25,159 bases of DNA, taken from positions 1 through 25,159 of IMG/VR virus record IMGVR_UViG_3300009185_000094, one strand, 5' to 3'. The notes below the pieces were generated by a model, which was given only the letters and a program-made list of their open reading frames with translations, searched no databases and was not told the DNA's origin. Positions 14,701-22,599 of this stretch are shown here, piece by piece (position 1 is the stretch's first letter; each line of letters starts with the position of its first letter). The DNA comes from a virus. Both the position numbers and the translations under genes were made by a program.

Positions 14701-15119
14701 TCACCGCCTTTGTGCTTTCTCAGCTTCACGTGCCTGGTCTTTGAGCACCACGACCATTGCGTTGAATATCTCAGGTGGACACTCGAGCAGGTCAACGGGG
14801 CTGATGCTGGTGGCCACAGCGACCTGGGCCACCAGCAACGTCATGCTGTCCCTAAAGGGACCGCCTGCTCATCTACTGCTTCGATGCCGTCAATCTCGCC
14901 AAGCCACTCATCGAATGGCTTGACGATCTTTCCGGCAATCTGCGAACCACGCCACGCCACGTAGCACAAGGCTTCGTAGCTGGCGTTCTCCGCATTGAAC
15001 AGCTGCGCCATTGACTTCTTGAAATGGCGCTCAACTTCGACGATGGCCTTCGGGCCAATGTTGAGATCATACGAATCGCCGTCAGTTTGAGCGACCCGTA
15101 GACGCATGATCCCGGCCAT
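14701..15119 (-). CDS. Tail assembly chaperone GT fusion made by -1 frameshifting (139 aa)
   Basis: The upstream chaperone gene (14841-15119, 92 aa) ends 3 codons after a slippery heptamer C CCT TTA (14853-14859) in the zero frame. A -1 shift there joins residue 89 to a 50-residue extension beginning RDSM and ending at TGA 14701-14703. The extension contains ATSISPVDLLECPPEIF and a charged C-terminal helix, the pattern of the second half of gpG-gpGT-type chaperones. The 50-residue ORF has its own internal ATG but no obvious ribosome binding site. An 11-bp hairpin (14805-14837) follows 15 bases downstream of the slip site. Both forms are expected, the fusion as the minority. The shift is inferred from sequence, not measured. 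Confidence 0.8.
14805..14837 (-). other. Stem-loop downstream of the frameshift site
   Basis: A perfect 11-base stem (TGCTGGTGGCC at 14805-14815, GGCCACCAGCA at 14827-14837) with an 11-base loop, all within the -1 extension. Measured on the minus strand it begins 15 bases after the heptamer at 14853-14859. That spacer is longer than the usual 5-9 bases, so it could assist, not fully define, the shift. Confidence 0.6.
14841..15119 (-). CDS. Tail assembly chaperone, G form (92 aa)
   Basis: ATG at 15117-15119 shares its A with the TGA of the major tail protein (TGATG). The mostly helical product starts MAGIMRLRV and contains a middle helix (AIVEVERHFKKSMAQLF) and ASYEALCYVAWRG, the typical make-up of siphovirus chaperones that coat the tape measure before tube polymerisation. 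It is placed between major tail and gp10-like protein, as expected. Its last codons contain the frameshift site. Confidence 0.85.
   Translation of the reverse strand: MAGIMRLRVAQTDGDSYDLNIGPKAIVEVERHFKKSMAQLFNAENASYEALCYVAWRGSQIAGKIVKPFDEWLGEIDGIEAVDEQAVPLGTA
14853..14859 (-). other. Slippery heptamer CCCTTTA for -1 frameshifting
   Basis: On the minus strand, CCCTTTA lies in the X_XXY_YYZ register of the chaperone frame (C CCT TTA), so both tRNAs can re-pair after slipping back one base. It lies 9 bases before the zero-frame TGA (14841-14843). Confidence 0.8.
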
Positions 15120-15523
15120 CAGGCAGTGGCCTTCGTGATGGTGCCGTCAACAGGGAACGTCACCGATGCGGTGGCGAGCTCGCCAACCTGAGCATCGAGA
15201 GGCATCCACTCGGTGATGAGGGCGTTGAAGGTGTAGCTCGGGTTTGTGGACGACGCAGCGGTTCCGTTCGGCTTCACAACCACAGCGGTTGTGGACCCAA
15301 CCAGCGGGTACAGGGTGGCTTCGACGGCAGAAGCTGCGAAGTCTTGGTTGAAGTCGATGGCGACGGTGGAGTCCTTGAGGCCGGCGACGCGACGCTTGGC
15401 GGTGTTGCCGAACGTGGTGGTCTCGAGCTCATTGACTGAGGTTGACAGGGTCACCTTTGTGATGTGCGAGGAAAGATCCACGCCACCGATGGTGACAACT
15501 GCGTTAGTGACGACGATAGCCAT
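15119..15523 (-). CDS. Major tail (tube) protein
   Basis: A 134-residue protein with ATG at 15521-15523, GGAGGA ten bases upstream and a TAATG overlap with the preceding stop. The pattern VTIGGVDLSSHITKVTLSTSVNELETTTFGNTAKRRVAGLKDSTVAIDF, then beta-strands, and a C-terminal ASVTFPVDGTITK is typical of the tube protein of actinophages. The strong ribosome binding site fits its high copy number in the virion. It directly precedes the chaperone gene. Confidence 0.88.
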   Translation of the reverse strand: MAIVVTNAVVTIGGVDLSSHITKVTLSTSVNELETTTFGNTAKRRVAGLKDSTVAIDFNQDFAASAVEATLYPLVGSTTAVVVKPNGTAASSTNPSYTFNALITEWMPLDAQVGELATASVTFPVDGTITKATA

Positions 15524-15711
15524 TAGGCTTGATCCTCCGGGGTATCAGCAACAGCGGTGCCGTTGCGCTTGGTTGATGTTTCTTCAAGGTGACCCGCTGC
15601 GATCAGGTGGTCAACATCGACTCCCGCAATCGCAAGGTCTTTGTCGGTCAGGGTTTCCCCTGGCTGACGCTCACAGACCCGATAGGGTCCGATGATCTTG
15701 TATGACGCCAT
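15523..15711 (-). CDS. Small neck-region protein (62 aa)
   Basis: A 62-residue protein with ATG at 15709-15711 and a TAATG overlap with the tail-protein start. It has the pattern YKIIGPYRV, then a LIAAGHLEE element and a hydrophilic C-terminal end. Short proteins with this layout occur between neck and tube genes in actinophages; their function is not established. It follows the terminator gene closely, so is probably co-expressed and possibly a connector subunit. Confidence 0.55.
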   Translation of the reverse strand: MASYKIIGPYRVCERQPGETLTDKDLAIAGVDVDHLIAAGHLEETSTKRNGTAVADTPEDQA

Positions 15712-15720
15712 GATTCGCTC

Positions 15721-16128
15721 CTATGCGTTGACGTAGACGTTGAACTCGACAGACAGATACGCAGCGTCACCCAACGACACAGGTCGCACCGCCAGCATGT
15801 CGTTCACCTTCACGGACTGCGCGACACCCGACAGGGTCTGATCGTCCTCGAGAGCCGCACGCACAGACTGCGCACCATCCCAAGACATCCACGCATCAAG
15901 CGTGCGCTGCGCAGTGCGATCACCCAAACGACCGGCAACCACACTCACCACATACTCAAAGGTGGACAGGCCACCGCGCATCGCCCGGTGATACGTAACC
16001 GACTGCACCTGAATCACAGCGATCGGCGGATTGATCTGCTCAGGCAAATGATCTGCGACGCGCAAGCCCGGTATGGTCTGCAAAGCCTCGGCAAGTTTGT
16101 CCTGGATGTCTAACGCTGTGCCGGCCAT
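15721..16128 (-). CDS. Tail terminator protein
   Basis: A 135-residue protein with ATG at 16126-16128 overlapping the connector stop (TAATG). The opening helix LDIQDKLAEALQTIPGLRV, then PPIAVIQVQSVTYHRAM, a strand-rich core (FEYVVSVVAGR) and a C-terminal strand pair (YLSVEFNVYVNA) match the alpha-beta fold of siphovirus tail terminators, which cap the tube end before attachment to the head. Position between connector and tube gene is standard. Confidence 0.7.
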   Translation of the reverse strand: MAGTALDIQDKLAEALQTIPGLRVADHLPEQINPPIAVIQVQSVTYHRAMRGGLSTFEYVVSVVAGRLGDRTAQRTLDAWMSWDGAQSVRAALEDDQTLSGVAQSVKVNDMLAVRPVSLGDAAYLSVEFNVYVNA

Positions 16129-16727
16129 TAGGCCACCACCAGCACCCGATACGGGGCCAGCATGCGCTGAACGTCAGGGTCGATCGAGCGAACCGTGATC
16201 GCACCGAGGTCACCGAACCCAGCGACACCAAGCAGCGAATCACCACGCTTCACAAGACGACCAGCGAGAATGATGCACGCAGACTGCACCGGTTCAGGCA
16301 CCGCAGGCCAACCCCATTTAGCGGTGACCTGCACACCAGCTGGTGCCATTGCAGTAGGAAGGTAACCGCTGGCAGTGGTGCGAATCATTGTGATCGGCAC
16401 ACCACGCGACACAGCGTTCAAAGGTTCAGCCTGGTAATCAGCTGCAGTCAACGTCTTTGCGTAAGTCGCATCACCTGCGCTGTCAGTTTTGACGACCAGA
16501 CCGGTTGTGCTGCTGATGTCATCAACCACGACACTCGTGGTTTCTGACGCAACAAAGATCCGTGCGGTCGCTGTGCTGTCAGCGTAGAACCGACGGTTGC
16601 AGTAATCGTCGATCACACGTGACGCTTCCTCGATACGTGATTCGAACAGCACGTCATCGACTGTGTCTGTGACCCGCAGCACCGCTTTGAGTTGATCGAG
16701 CGTGCAGTATCCGTTTGTGATTGTCAT
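16128..16727 (-). CDS. Head-tail connector, gp6-like
   Basis: A 199-residue protein with ATG at 16725-16727 and GGAGA eight bases upstream. The N-terminal helical part (CTLDQLKAVLRVTDTVDDVLFESRIEEASRVIDDYCNRRF) and a C-terminal VPEPVQSACIILAGRLVKRGDS helix followed by a basic region are the signature of the HK97 gp6/SPP1 gp15 adaptor family. A beta-rich insert lies between. It docks under the portal ring. It is the first structural gene after the glycosyltransferase/methyltransferase pair. Confidence 0.85.
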   Translation of the reverse strand: MTITNGYCTLDQLKAVLRVTDTVDDVLFESRIEEASRVIDDYCNRRFYADSTATARIFVASETTSVVVDDISSTTGLVVKTDSAGDATYAKTLTAADYQAEPLNAVSRGVPITMIRTTASGYLPTAMAPAGVQVTAKWGWPAVPEPVQSACIILAGRLVKRGDSLLGVAGFGDLGAITVRSIDPDVQRMLAPYRVLVVA

Positions 16728-17291
16728 TCAGATTCTCCAGGCTTGAACGTAAGCGTCAACGATTCGAACAGCACCACGTGATTCAAGGAACTCCGCTACC
16801 CGCCGGCCTTTGCCAGCGTCGGGCAGGTTGTCGTCCACTGCGACGATTGAGCCCGGACGCACCAGGTGCCATGCTGCAGCGATCTCACGCAGGTGATGTT
16901 GTTGTGCTGGCTGAGGGTGTGCAAAGTCAATGTCGAAACTGTCGAGATACAACAGATCCACCGGGGCAGACAGTTTGCGCAGCGTGGTCAGTGAGTCAGC
17001 CGTGACTGCTGTGGTACATGTCAGCCCGAGGTGATCAACTAGTTGTGCGCCGATCGGGTCAATGTCGATGGTGGTGACGTGGCCGGCGAGGGTTCGGGCT
17101 ACCTGATCCCAGACGACCGTTGATTGTCCGTCACCGCACCAGTTGCCTTCTTTGCGAATGCTGCCGGTTTCGACGATGACACAATTTGGGGGCAGCTGGT
17201 TGATGATGGTCCTGAATGGTTCGGATCGTTTGCCGAGCTCAAGCCAGGGGACTTCAATCAGTTCGGCTGTGTCCATTGTTGACCCGTTCAT
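16728..17291 (-). CDS. Class I SAM-dependent methyltransferase
   Basis: A 187-residue protein; starts at ATG 17291 or 17276, both overlapping the glycosyltransferase end. Rossmann-type motif I IVETGSIRKEG, a TTIDIDP acidic end of strand 2, motif DLLYLDSFD (strand 4) and GSIVAVDDN (strand 5) define a class I methyltransferase of the Methyltransf_24-like group. This group often modifies sugars or small O-linked groups. It lies directly downstream of, and overlaps by about 38 bases, a glycosyltransferase gene, so a shared glycan is likely. No DNA-methylase (NPPY or DPPY) motif was seen. Confidence 0.8.
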   Translation of the reverse strand: MNGSTMDTAELIEVPWLELGKRSEPFRTIINQLPPNCVIVETGSIRKEGNWCGDGQSTVVWDQVARTLAGHVTTIDIDPIGAQLVDHLGLTCTTAVTADSLTTLRKLSAPVDLLYLDSFDIDFAHPQPAQQHHLREIAAAWHLVRPGSIVAVDDNLPDAGKGRRVAEFLESRGAVRIVDAYVQAWRI

Positions 17292-18552
17292 CGATGCGGC
17301 TCAGGATCGGTTCCCAGCATTCGGTGAACACCTTGCGGTGTTCGTATTGTTCTGCGTGCTGGCGGGCCTTAGAACGACGCTCAGGGGCCTTAGCGGTGAC
17401 GTATGCATCTTCCAGTTGGTCAACGATGCTGTGCACCAGCGGTGTGCAAAACCATGATGATGACCCGGCATCCCAATACGGTTGCACCGTGGCGAGATAC
17501 CCGAAGTCTGCAACGAGCTCGGGCTGCGCTGAGAAGTCAGACACGATCGACGGAACCCCGCACGCTGCAGCCTCGAGGACCGGAACACCGAACCCTTCAC
17601 CGCGACTGCACAGCAGCTGCACATCGAACGCACCCATGATGGCGGCCAGCACATCAGCTGACAAACCTGCGTAGTAAGCCCACTGGTCAACCCAGATAAC
17701 TCGATCCTCTGGGATACCGCACGCTGTAGCCAACGCTTTGAGATCAATGCCGAGCGAAGCGCCACGTGACTCGGTGTGCATGTACAGCACGACATCTTGA
17801 TGTCGTGACATGAACTCACCCATCGCCAACAGGTTCTCACCGAACGCTTTGCGAATCGGTGCGTGACCTTTGTTTGCGGCGACCATGCCAACAACGAACG
17901 CATCATCAGGAATGTTCAGAATGTCGCGACCGTTTGCACCGTCAACAGTGGCACCTGGCTTGAACGTGTCAGTGTCAACACTGTGCGGTGCGTACTCGGC
18001 TGCGATGCCGGCACGCTCGAGCTGCTCCAAGCCGAACTGTGACATAGCGATCGACATCACCGTGGGACGTTGCGAGAACGCCAAAACTTTCGGTGGTAGC
18101 GGCAGATGATCGACCGGCACCCATGAGGCCACCAGGTCAATGCCATCAATGTTTGCACCGTCATAAACCCAAGTGTCGAACAGGGTTAGGAGAGCTGTTC
18201 GGGCTCCGGTGGTTTCTTGCGCGTGTTTGGTGTGCGCTGTGAGGATGTCGCAGCTGTACGGGTGGTAGCCGTTCGGGAGGACTTCGACGCCTTCCCATGC
18301 GGTGATCCCACCGTAGAGCCCGTAGTTGCTTGAGAACGTGACCGGTCTGCCGGTGGCTTTGATCTGGCGCGTGATGTTCGCGGCTTGGACCCCGTAACCG
18401 GTGCCGGCCCAGGGTGCGTTGCTGTGGACGAGGATTCCGGCTCGAGGATTCTGCACATCTGCGCCAGCACCAACGCTGTTGCTATGTGCGGCGGCAGATC
18501 CGTTGGGATTCCGTTGATCTCGACCAGCATTGCGATTCCTTTTGTTGCCCAT
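17254..18552 (-). CDS. Glycosyltransferase, GT4-like (GT-B fold)
   Basis: A 432-residue protein; ATG at 18550-18552, with GGAGAAAG upstream, chosen over the longer frame from 18639, which runs through the hairpin region. The N-terminal part has VHSNAPWAGTGYGVQAANI and the C-terminal donor-binding lobe holds RGEGFGVPVLEAAACGVP, with the E-x7-E motif at residues 319 and 327, typical of retaining GT4-like enzymes using nucleotide-sugars. A basic, asparagine-rich stretch occupies residues 1-30. Placed between the major capsid protein and the connector, it may glycosylate virion proteins or the host surface. The overlap with the methyltransferase supports co-expression. Confidence 0.85.
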   Translation of the reverse strand: MGNKRNRNAGRDQRNPNGSAAAHSNSVGAGADVQNPRAGILVHSNAPWAGTGYGVQAANITRQIKATGRPVTFSSNYGLYGGITAWEGVEVLPNGYHPYSCDILTAHTKHAQETTGARTALLTLFDTWVYDGANIDGIDLVASWVPVDHLPLPPKVLAFSQRPTVMSIAMSQFGLEQLERAGIAAEYAPHSVDTDTFKPGATVDGANGRDILNIPDDAFVVGMVAANKGHAPIRKAFGENLLAMGEFMSRHQDVVLYMHTESRGASLGIDLKALATACGIPEDRVIWVDQWAYYAGLSADVLAAIMGAFDVQLLCSRGEGFGVPVLEAAACGVPSIVSDFSAQPELVADFGYLATVQPYWDAGSSSWFCTPLVHSIVDQLEDAYVTAKAPERRSKARQHAEQYEHRKVFTECWEPILSRIDERVNNGHSRTD

Positions 18553-18600
18553 GTTCTTTCTCCAGTGTTCCCGTGTTTGCCAGTGGAACTGCCAGGTGGT

Positions 18601-18644
18601 GTGCGTGGGGTGCCGCCCACGGGCAAAGCAGCACCCCAACGCAC
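18601..18644 (-). terminator. Strong hairpin after the major capsid gene
   Basis: Arms 18601-18616 and 18628-18644 pair over 16 base pairs (one G-U pair and one bulged T) with an 11-base loop. It begins 16 bases past the capsid stop codon (18661). No T-tract follows, so it is not a classical intrinsic terminator. It may partly terminate transcription, or stabilise the abundant capsid mRNA and lower expression of the glycosyltransferase/methyltransferase genes downstream. Confidence 0.5.
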
Positions 18645-18660
18645 GACCTGTTACCGGTGG

Positions 18661-19863
18661 TTAGGAAGCGCCACCGATGAAGTGCTTCACAGCAGCGGTG
18701 TCCGGCAAGTTGCCGTCTCCACGCCAGGTGATGCGGAAGGTGATGAGGTCCGACACGAAGCCGACGCTGTCATCGCGTGCGACCTCAATGCCACGGACCT
18801 GACGCACGTAGTACGACGACGCGTCACCGAAGATGACGGACTTCGCCGAGGTGCCGGTTCCGACGACGTCGGGGTTCTCGTACACCGGGAAACCAAGCAG
18901 CGTGTCGGGCTGACCCACCTGAAGGGAGGGCTGCCAGATGTACTGGTTGGTGGTGTCCTTGAGCTTGCGGATCGCAGCGAGGGTCGCTGCACGCATCTGC
19001 CAGGAACCGCCACGGCGACGGTACGGGGAGCCAACGCTGTAGACCAGGTCGATCAGGTTGTCAGCGGTGGGCACGCCGGACACGCCGGTTCCACCAGTGA
19101 CGCCGAGAGTCGAAGCGGCCACGATGCCCTTGGGCTGGGTGGTGCCGGTGCCGGTCGTGAGACCAGCGTTGACGGCGGTGCCCATACCAACAGCGGCCTG
19201 ACGTGCGACGAAGTCAAGCAGGTTGATGCCTGAATCCTCGACGACCTCACGCGAAAGCTGGAGGGTAGCTGCGTACTTGAACGCACCGAGGGTGATGAAC
19301 GCCGAGAACGACGGATCGGACTCGGAGATCGACGAACCTTCAGACGTGATCGCCGGGGCGGTGAAACCAGACTGGCGAGGGATCTGAAGGTTGTTGCCGG
19401 AATCGGTGGTGAGGATGGTGACGACATTGCCGTCAAGCATCGGGCCCTGAAGGACGAGCTGCTCAACCAGACGGTTGTAGAAGTTCGTCGGGACCGGTGC
19501 ACCGGTGCTGCCGGTGGTGACGTCACGAGCTTCGAACGAAGCCATGCGGCGCTCACCAGTGGCGATGCTGCGGATGATCTCAGCGTCGGTCTGGGCTTGC
19601 TTGATCTCTGCAGGGGTGAAGTCCTGCGGAAGTCCGAGAGCGTTGCGGCTCTCAGTGATCGCACGCTCGCGAGCCTCAACCTCAAGGATCTGCTTTGCGC
19701 GGGCATCGTAAGCGTCGATGTCCTGGTTGATACGGTCGAACTGTGCTGATTCCTCAGCACTCAGATCGCGGTTCTCGAGAGTCGCAACGTCGAGCAGGGA
19801 CTTGGCCTGCTCCCACGCACTCGCGCGCTTCTCGGTCAGCCGCTTGACGAGCTCTTCGCTCAT
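18661..19863 (-). CDS. Major capsid protein, HK97 fold
   Basis: A 400-residue protein with ATG at 19861-19863 and a strong AGGAGGA upstream, consistent with high expression. Residues 1-95 form a charged, coiled-coil delta domain (LTEKRASAWEQAKSLL ... DAYDARAKQILEVEARERA) expected to be removed by the prohead protease. The core follows with GAPVPTNFYNRLVEQL, NLQIPRQSGF, SEGSSISESDPSF and a C-terminal FRITWRGDGNLPDTAAVKHF, all usual HK97-fold landmarks. Cleavage probably falls near residues 100-120. It forms the icosahedral shell. Confidence 0.92.
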   Translation of the reverse strand: MSEELVKRLTEKRASAWEQAKSLLDVATLENRDLSAEESAQFDRINQDIDAYDARAKQILEVEARERAITESRNALGLPQDFTPAEIKQAQTDAEIIRSIATGERRMASFEARDVTTGSTGAPVPTNFYNRLVEQLVLQGPMLDGNVVTILTTDSGNNLQIPRQSGFTAPAITSEGSSISESDPSFSAFITLGAFKYAATLQLSREVVEDSGINLLDFVARQAAVGMGTAVNAGLTTGTGTTQPKGIVAASTLGVTGGTGVSGVPTADNLIDLVYSVGSPYRRRGGSWQMRAATLAAIRKLKDTTNQYIWQPSLQVGQPDTLLGFPVYENPDVVGTGTSAKSVIFGDASSYYVRQVRGIEVARDDSVGFVSDLITFRITWRGDGNLPDTAAVKHFIGGAS

Positions 19864-19969
19864 GGCTGTCCTCCTGGGACTAGTTGGAATGGGGGTACTG
19901 CTTTACTGCATTACGGGTGGTGTTCGTGGTGGTGGCAGCCGCAGCTGCTCCGGGCACGGACCCGAGCCG

Positions 19970-21433
19970 TCAATCGACCGAACGCTTCGCGTTCAGTTCG
20001 AGCTTGCGTCGCATCAACGCAACCGGCACACCGGCAGCGGATTCGACAACATCATCAGCGGTGCGAACAGTCGCACCAGCTGTCTCAGGGTATGCAGGGA
20101 AACCCTGCACAATGGAAACCTCGTGAAGCACAACCTCACGCAAAACACGTGAGGTGCCATCAGCAGACCAGCTGTCGCCACCCTGCGGAACACTGAAACC
20201 GAACGACATGCTGTGAACAGTGCCATCAGCGATCAGCGTGGCAAGGTCACGACCAAGCGTTGTGTCAGGAAGTTTTGCGTCAACCCGTAGGCCGCGATCG
20301 TCTTCGGTCAAAGACAGGGTCGCGTTCTTCGTGGTCGCAAGCACCTGGTCGGTGTTGTGATTGTTGAACATGCGGATCTCACGGCCAGAGCTCAAAGAAC
20401 GCTTGAACGCACCAGGTGCGATCTGCTCGATGAACGGCAACGGTTCGCTGTCACTGTTGAACACAGCCGCATAGCCACTGAACTGCATGCCGTCACCAGC
20501 TGCACGAACGTCAAGCGGGCCCACCGTGACCGAACGAAACTCAACGTCACGACCGTTCACTTTGCGTGTCTCGGTTTCGATCGCCGCATACCGCATCGGC
20601 AACGCAGCCTCAGCCATCGGAGCCATCGGAGCCATCGGTTCAGCGACAGCATCAGGGTTCACGAGTGCACCAGGGATGATCCACTTCTTGCAGATCCCGT
20701 TCGGGTCAATATCGCCGGCCACGAGGTGACAGGCACGCGGGCCTTCGTAGTAAACGCAACTCGAGCACACCAAACCATCAGCGGCAAAAGGTGACTCGGC
20801 TACATAGTGGGCACCGTCGGGGCCTGAGCCCTGGTCGTACTGGCCGAACAGTTCAACAACGTCATGTTCGGAATCCATTTGTGCGATCTGATGTGGCGTG
20901 ATCGGGTACATGCCTGCGATCTCACCGTCACGGGTTTCAGCGGTCATCGGTTCGAACTCTCTTTCTAGACTGCTCAGAATCTCAGCAGACCATTGCTGAC
21001 CTGCGTCACCACCCCATAGCGCCCATGCGATACGACCGTTCGACGGATAGCCAGGTTCATCAACCCGGAACCCCTCGGCTTCTTTGTCAACAGCGTGACG
21101 TGCGAAGTACGAAGCCATGCGTTGCACCGTCGAAAGCGACAACGGACGACGGTTCACGATGTCACGCGCTCGAGCAATACCAACCGCTGTGCCACCCCGC
21201 CCGAACTCGGTGCGCCAATCCAACCCCTGCTGCGCTTCGTCAACCATCGGCTGCGTTGGTTCGAAGCTGTCAGGTGCACGATCTTCGTTCATTGTCGCAA
21301 GGTTCAAAGCGGTCAGGTGCGCTTCGGCTTCAGCCATCGTTGGATGACAACCGCCATCAACCATGCCTTCACCAATCTTGACAACAGCCCAACCAGCACA
21401 ACCTTCGATGTCCTGCTCGATTTGGTATGGCAT
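19970..21433 (-). CDS. Prohead protease with iron-sulfur-like cysteine motif (487 aa)
   Basis: ATG overlaps the portal stop (TGATG). Four modules are visible. Residues 1-48 start MPYQIEQDIEGCAGWAVVK. Residues 70-155 carry GLDWRTEFGRGGTAVG, ARARDIV and GRIAWALWGGDAG, a module I recognise from phage proteins. Residues 223-248 carry C223-x2-C226-x8-C235-x12-C248 (CSSC, ACHLVAGDIDPNG, CKK), close to the HiPIP-like C-x2-C-x8-C-x12-C motif. An APM repeat linker leads to residues 300-487, an HK97-type S78 protease: NNHN (H359), SMSFGF (S410) and LHEVSIV (E438). It would cut capsid delta domains. Length (487) greatly exceeds the usual 180-200 residues, so the extra modules are the novelty. Confidence 0.85.
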   Translation of the reverse strand: MPYQIEQDIEGCAGWAVVKIGEGMVDGGCHPTMAEAEAHLTALNLATMNEDRAPDSFEPTQPMVDEAQQGLDWRTEFGRGGTAVGIARARDIVNRRPLSLSTVQRMASYFARHAVDKEAEGFRVDEPGYPSNGRIAWALWGGDAGQQWSAEILSSLEREFEPMTAETRDGEIAGMYPITPHQIAQMDSEHDVVELFGQYDQGSGPDGAHYVAESPFAADGLVCSSCVYYEGPRACHLVAGDIDPNGICKKWIIPGALVNPDAVAEPMAPMAPMAEAALPMRYAAIETETRKVNGRDVEFRSVTVGPLDVRAAGDGMQFSGYAAVFNSDSEPLPFIEQIAPGAFKRSLSSGREIRMFNNHNTDQVLATTKNATLSLTEDDRGLRVDAKLPDTTLGRDLATLIADGTVHSMSFGFSVPQGGDSWSADGTSRVLREVVLHEVSIVQGFPAYPETAGATVRTADDVVESAAGVPVALMRRKLELNAKRSVD

Positions 21434-22599
21434 CAGACTGGCGGCTGGTCGTCGATGCCCATAGGCGGCGGGTCGATACCTGGGCCGGCCATCGGTGAGC
21501 CCGGCAAAGCCATCACGAACTCGTTACCACCAAAGTACGGTTCGAGTCCTTCAACGGCACGTGCTTCGTTCGGGGTTAGGAAACCGTACTGGATGCCGAC
21601 ACCGTGAGCGCGATAGCGGTTCATTTGATCGGCACGCAAGAACCCAGCTGTATCAAACATCAGTTCCTGTGGGGCCGGCATCAGCGACGACAGCGCAGCC
21701 TCGATGCGACGCAACCACGGCAACAGCGTGTACGTCACAAAGTGTTGGCCGGCAGCTTCGTTGTTCGTGTACGTGTTCGACTCGCCACGTGCACCGATCA
21801 TGTAGGCCGGCACCCGGAAGATCCGAGCGACCTGCGCAATCTGGAGCTCACGTGATGCGTTCATCTCCATAGATGCAGCGTCAGCAGTAATGCTGCGCCA
21901 CTTCATGCCGTTGGTCAGAACAGCTGGCCGGCGGCGACGGCGGTTCTGAGTTTCCCACGTAGCCTGCAAAGCCTTTGCCTGATCTGCTGTCAGGTCGCCG
22001 TCAACCTCGAGCACCGATGATGGTGTTGCACCCTCACCGTAGAACTGTGCCAGGTGGCGTTCCATTGACAACGCCAACCCGATGGTCGTCTTCTGCATCT
22101 CGATCGGTGACAAACCAGTTGCAGCCTGCGGTGGTGTCCACCAGCGAATGTGCAGCATTGAGTCCTGTGGGATCGTTCCACCGTTCACGGTGTAATACCG
22201 CTGACGGTTGATCACGTTGACCTGCACGTTGTTCGGGTGCAACGGGGTCAGCGACAACGGCAGTGTGCCGTTCTCACGATCGATGTAGATATACGCGTTG
22301 CCGTGCAAAGCAAGTGACGACACGATCATGTGGATCAACTCGTACTGAGTGACCGTGCTCGAACCCGACAACCACCGGGGCACAGGTCGCGACTCAACAC
22401 GATCACCAACATGACGAACTGACCGGATCGGCAACGACGCCACCGAATCAGCCAACAACGAAACAGCCGCAAAAACAGCGGCAACCTCGAGGGCACTTGT
22501 TTCATTGACAGGCTCACCAGACCAGTTATTGCCAACAATCCACGGTGCAACCTGCAACGGGTCCGGTGGATTCACAGCACGCTTCGCAAACAAACTCAT
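21433..22599 (-). CDS. Portal protein, HK97 type
   Basis: A 388-residue protein; ATG at 22597-22599 overlaps the stop of the small membrane peptide gene (ATGA). Pattern landmarks of HK97-type portals are clear: SALEVAAVFAAVSLLADSVASLP near the N-terminus, LIHMIVSSLALHGNAYIYIDRE, the AAGQHFVTYTLLPWLRRIEAAL helix, and ADQMNRYRAHGVGIQYGFLTPNEARAVEGL. The C-terminus is Pro- and Gly-rich (GSPMAGPGIDPPPMG). It forms the dodecameric DNA gate and motor platform. Its order after terminase and before protease/capsid is canonical. Confidence 0.92.
   Translation of the reverse strand: MSLFAKRAVNPPDPLQVAPWIVGNNWSGEPVNETSALEVAAVFAAVSLLADSVASLPIRSVRHVGDRVESRPVPRWLSGSSTVTQYELIHMIVSSLALHGNAYIYIDRENGTLPLSLTPLHPNNVQVNVINRQRYYTVNGGTIPQDSMLHIRWWTPPQAATGLSPIEMQKTTIGLALSMERHLAQFYGEGATPSSVLEVDGDLTADQAKALQATWETQNRRRRRPAVLTNGMKWRSITADAASMEMNASRELQIAQVARIFRVPAYMIGARGESNTYTNNEAAGQHFVTYTLLPWLRRIEAALSSLMPAPQELMFDTAGFLRADQMNRYRAHGVGIQYGFLTPNEARAVEGLEPYFGGNEFVMALPGSPMAGPGIDPPPMGIDDQPPV

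Noticed and set aside
18553-18639. Longer glycosyltransferase start at 18639
   Set aside because: The extra 29 residues pass through the hairpin behind the capsid gene, and the ATG at 18552 has a better ribosome binding site.
19864-19969. Small inverted repeats (GCAGC/GCTGC, CGGG/CCCG) between protease and capsid genes
   Set aside because: Stems of only 4-5 base pairs and no convincing -35/-10 pair; the strong capsid ribosome binding site is the only clear signal.
20618-20640. Short GAGCCATCG tandem repeat in the protease gene
   Set aside because: It only encodes an Ala-Pro-Met linker between protein modules and is too short to be a separate element.
21025-21607. Plus-strand frames up to 170 codons opposite the protease and portal genes
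   Set aside because: No motif, no start signal and complete overlap with two confidently assigned genes.
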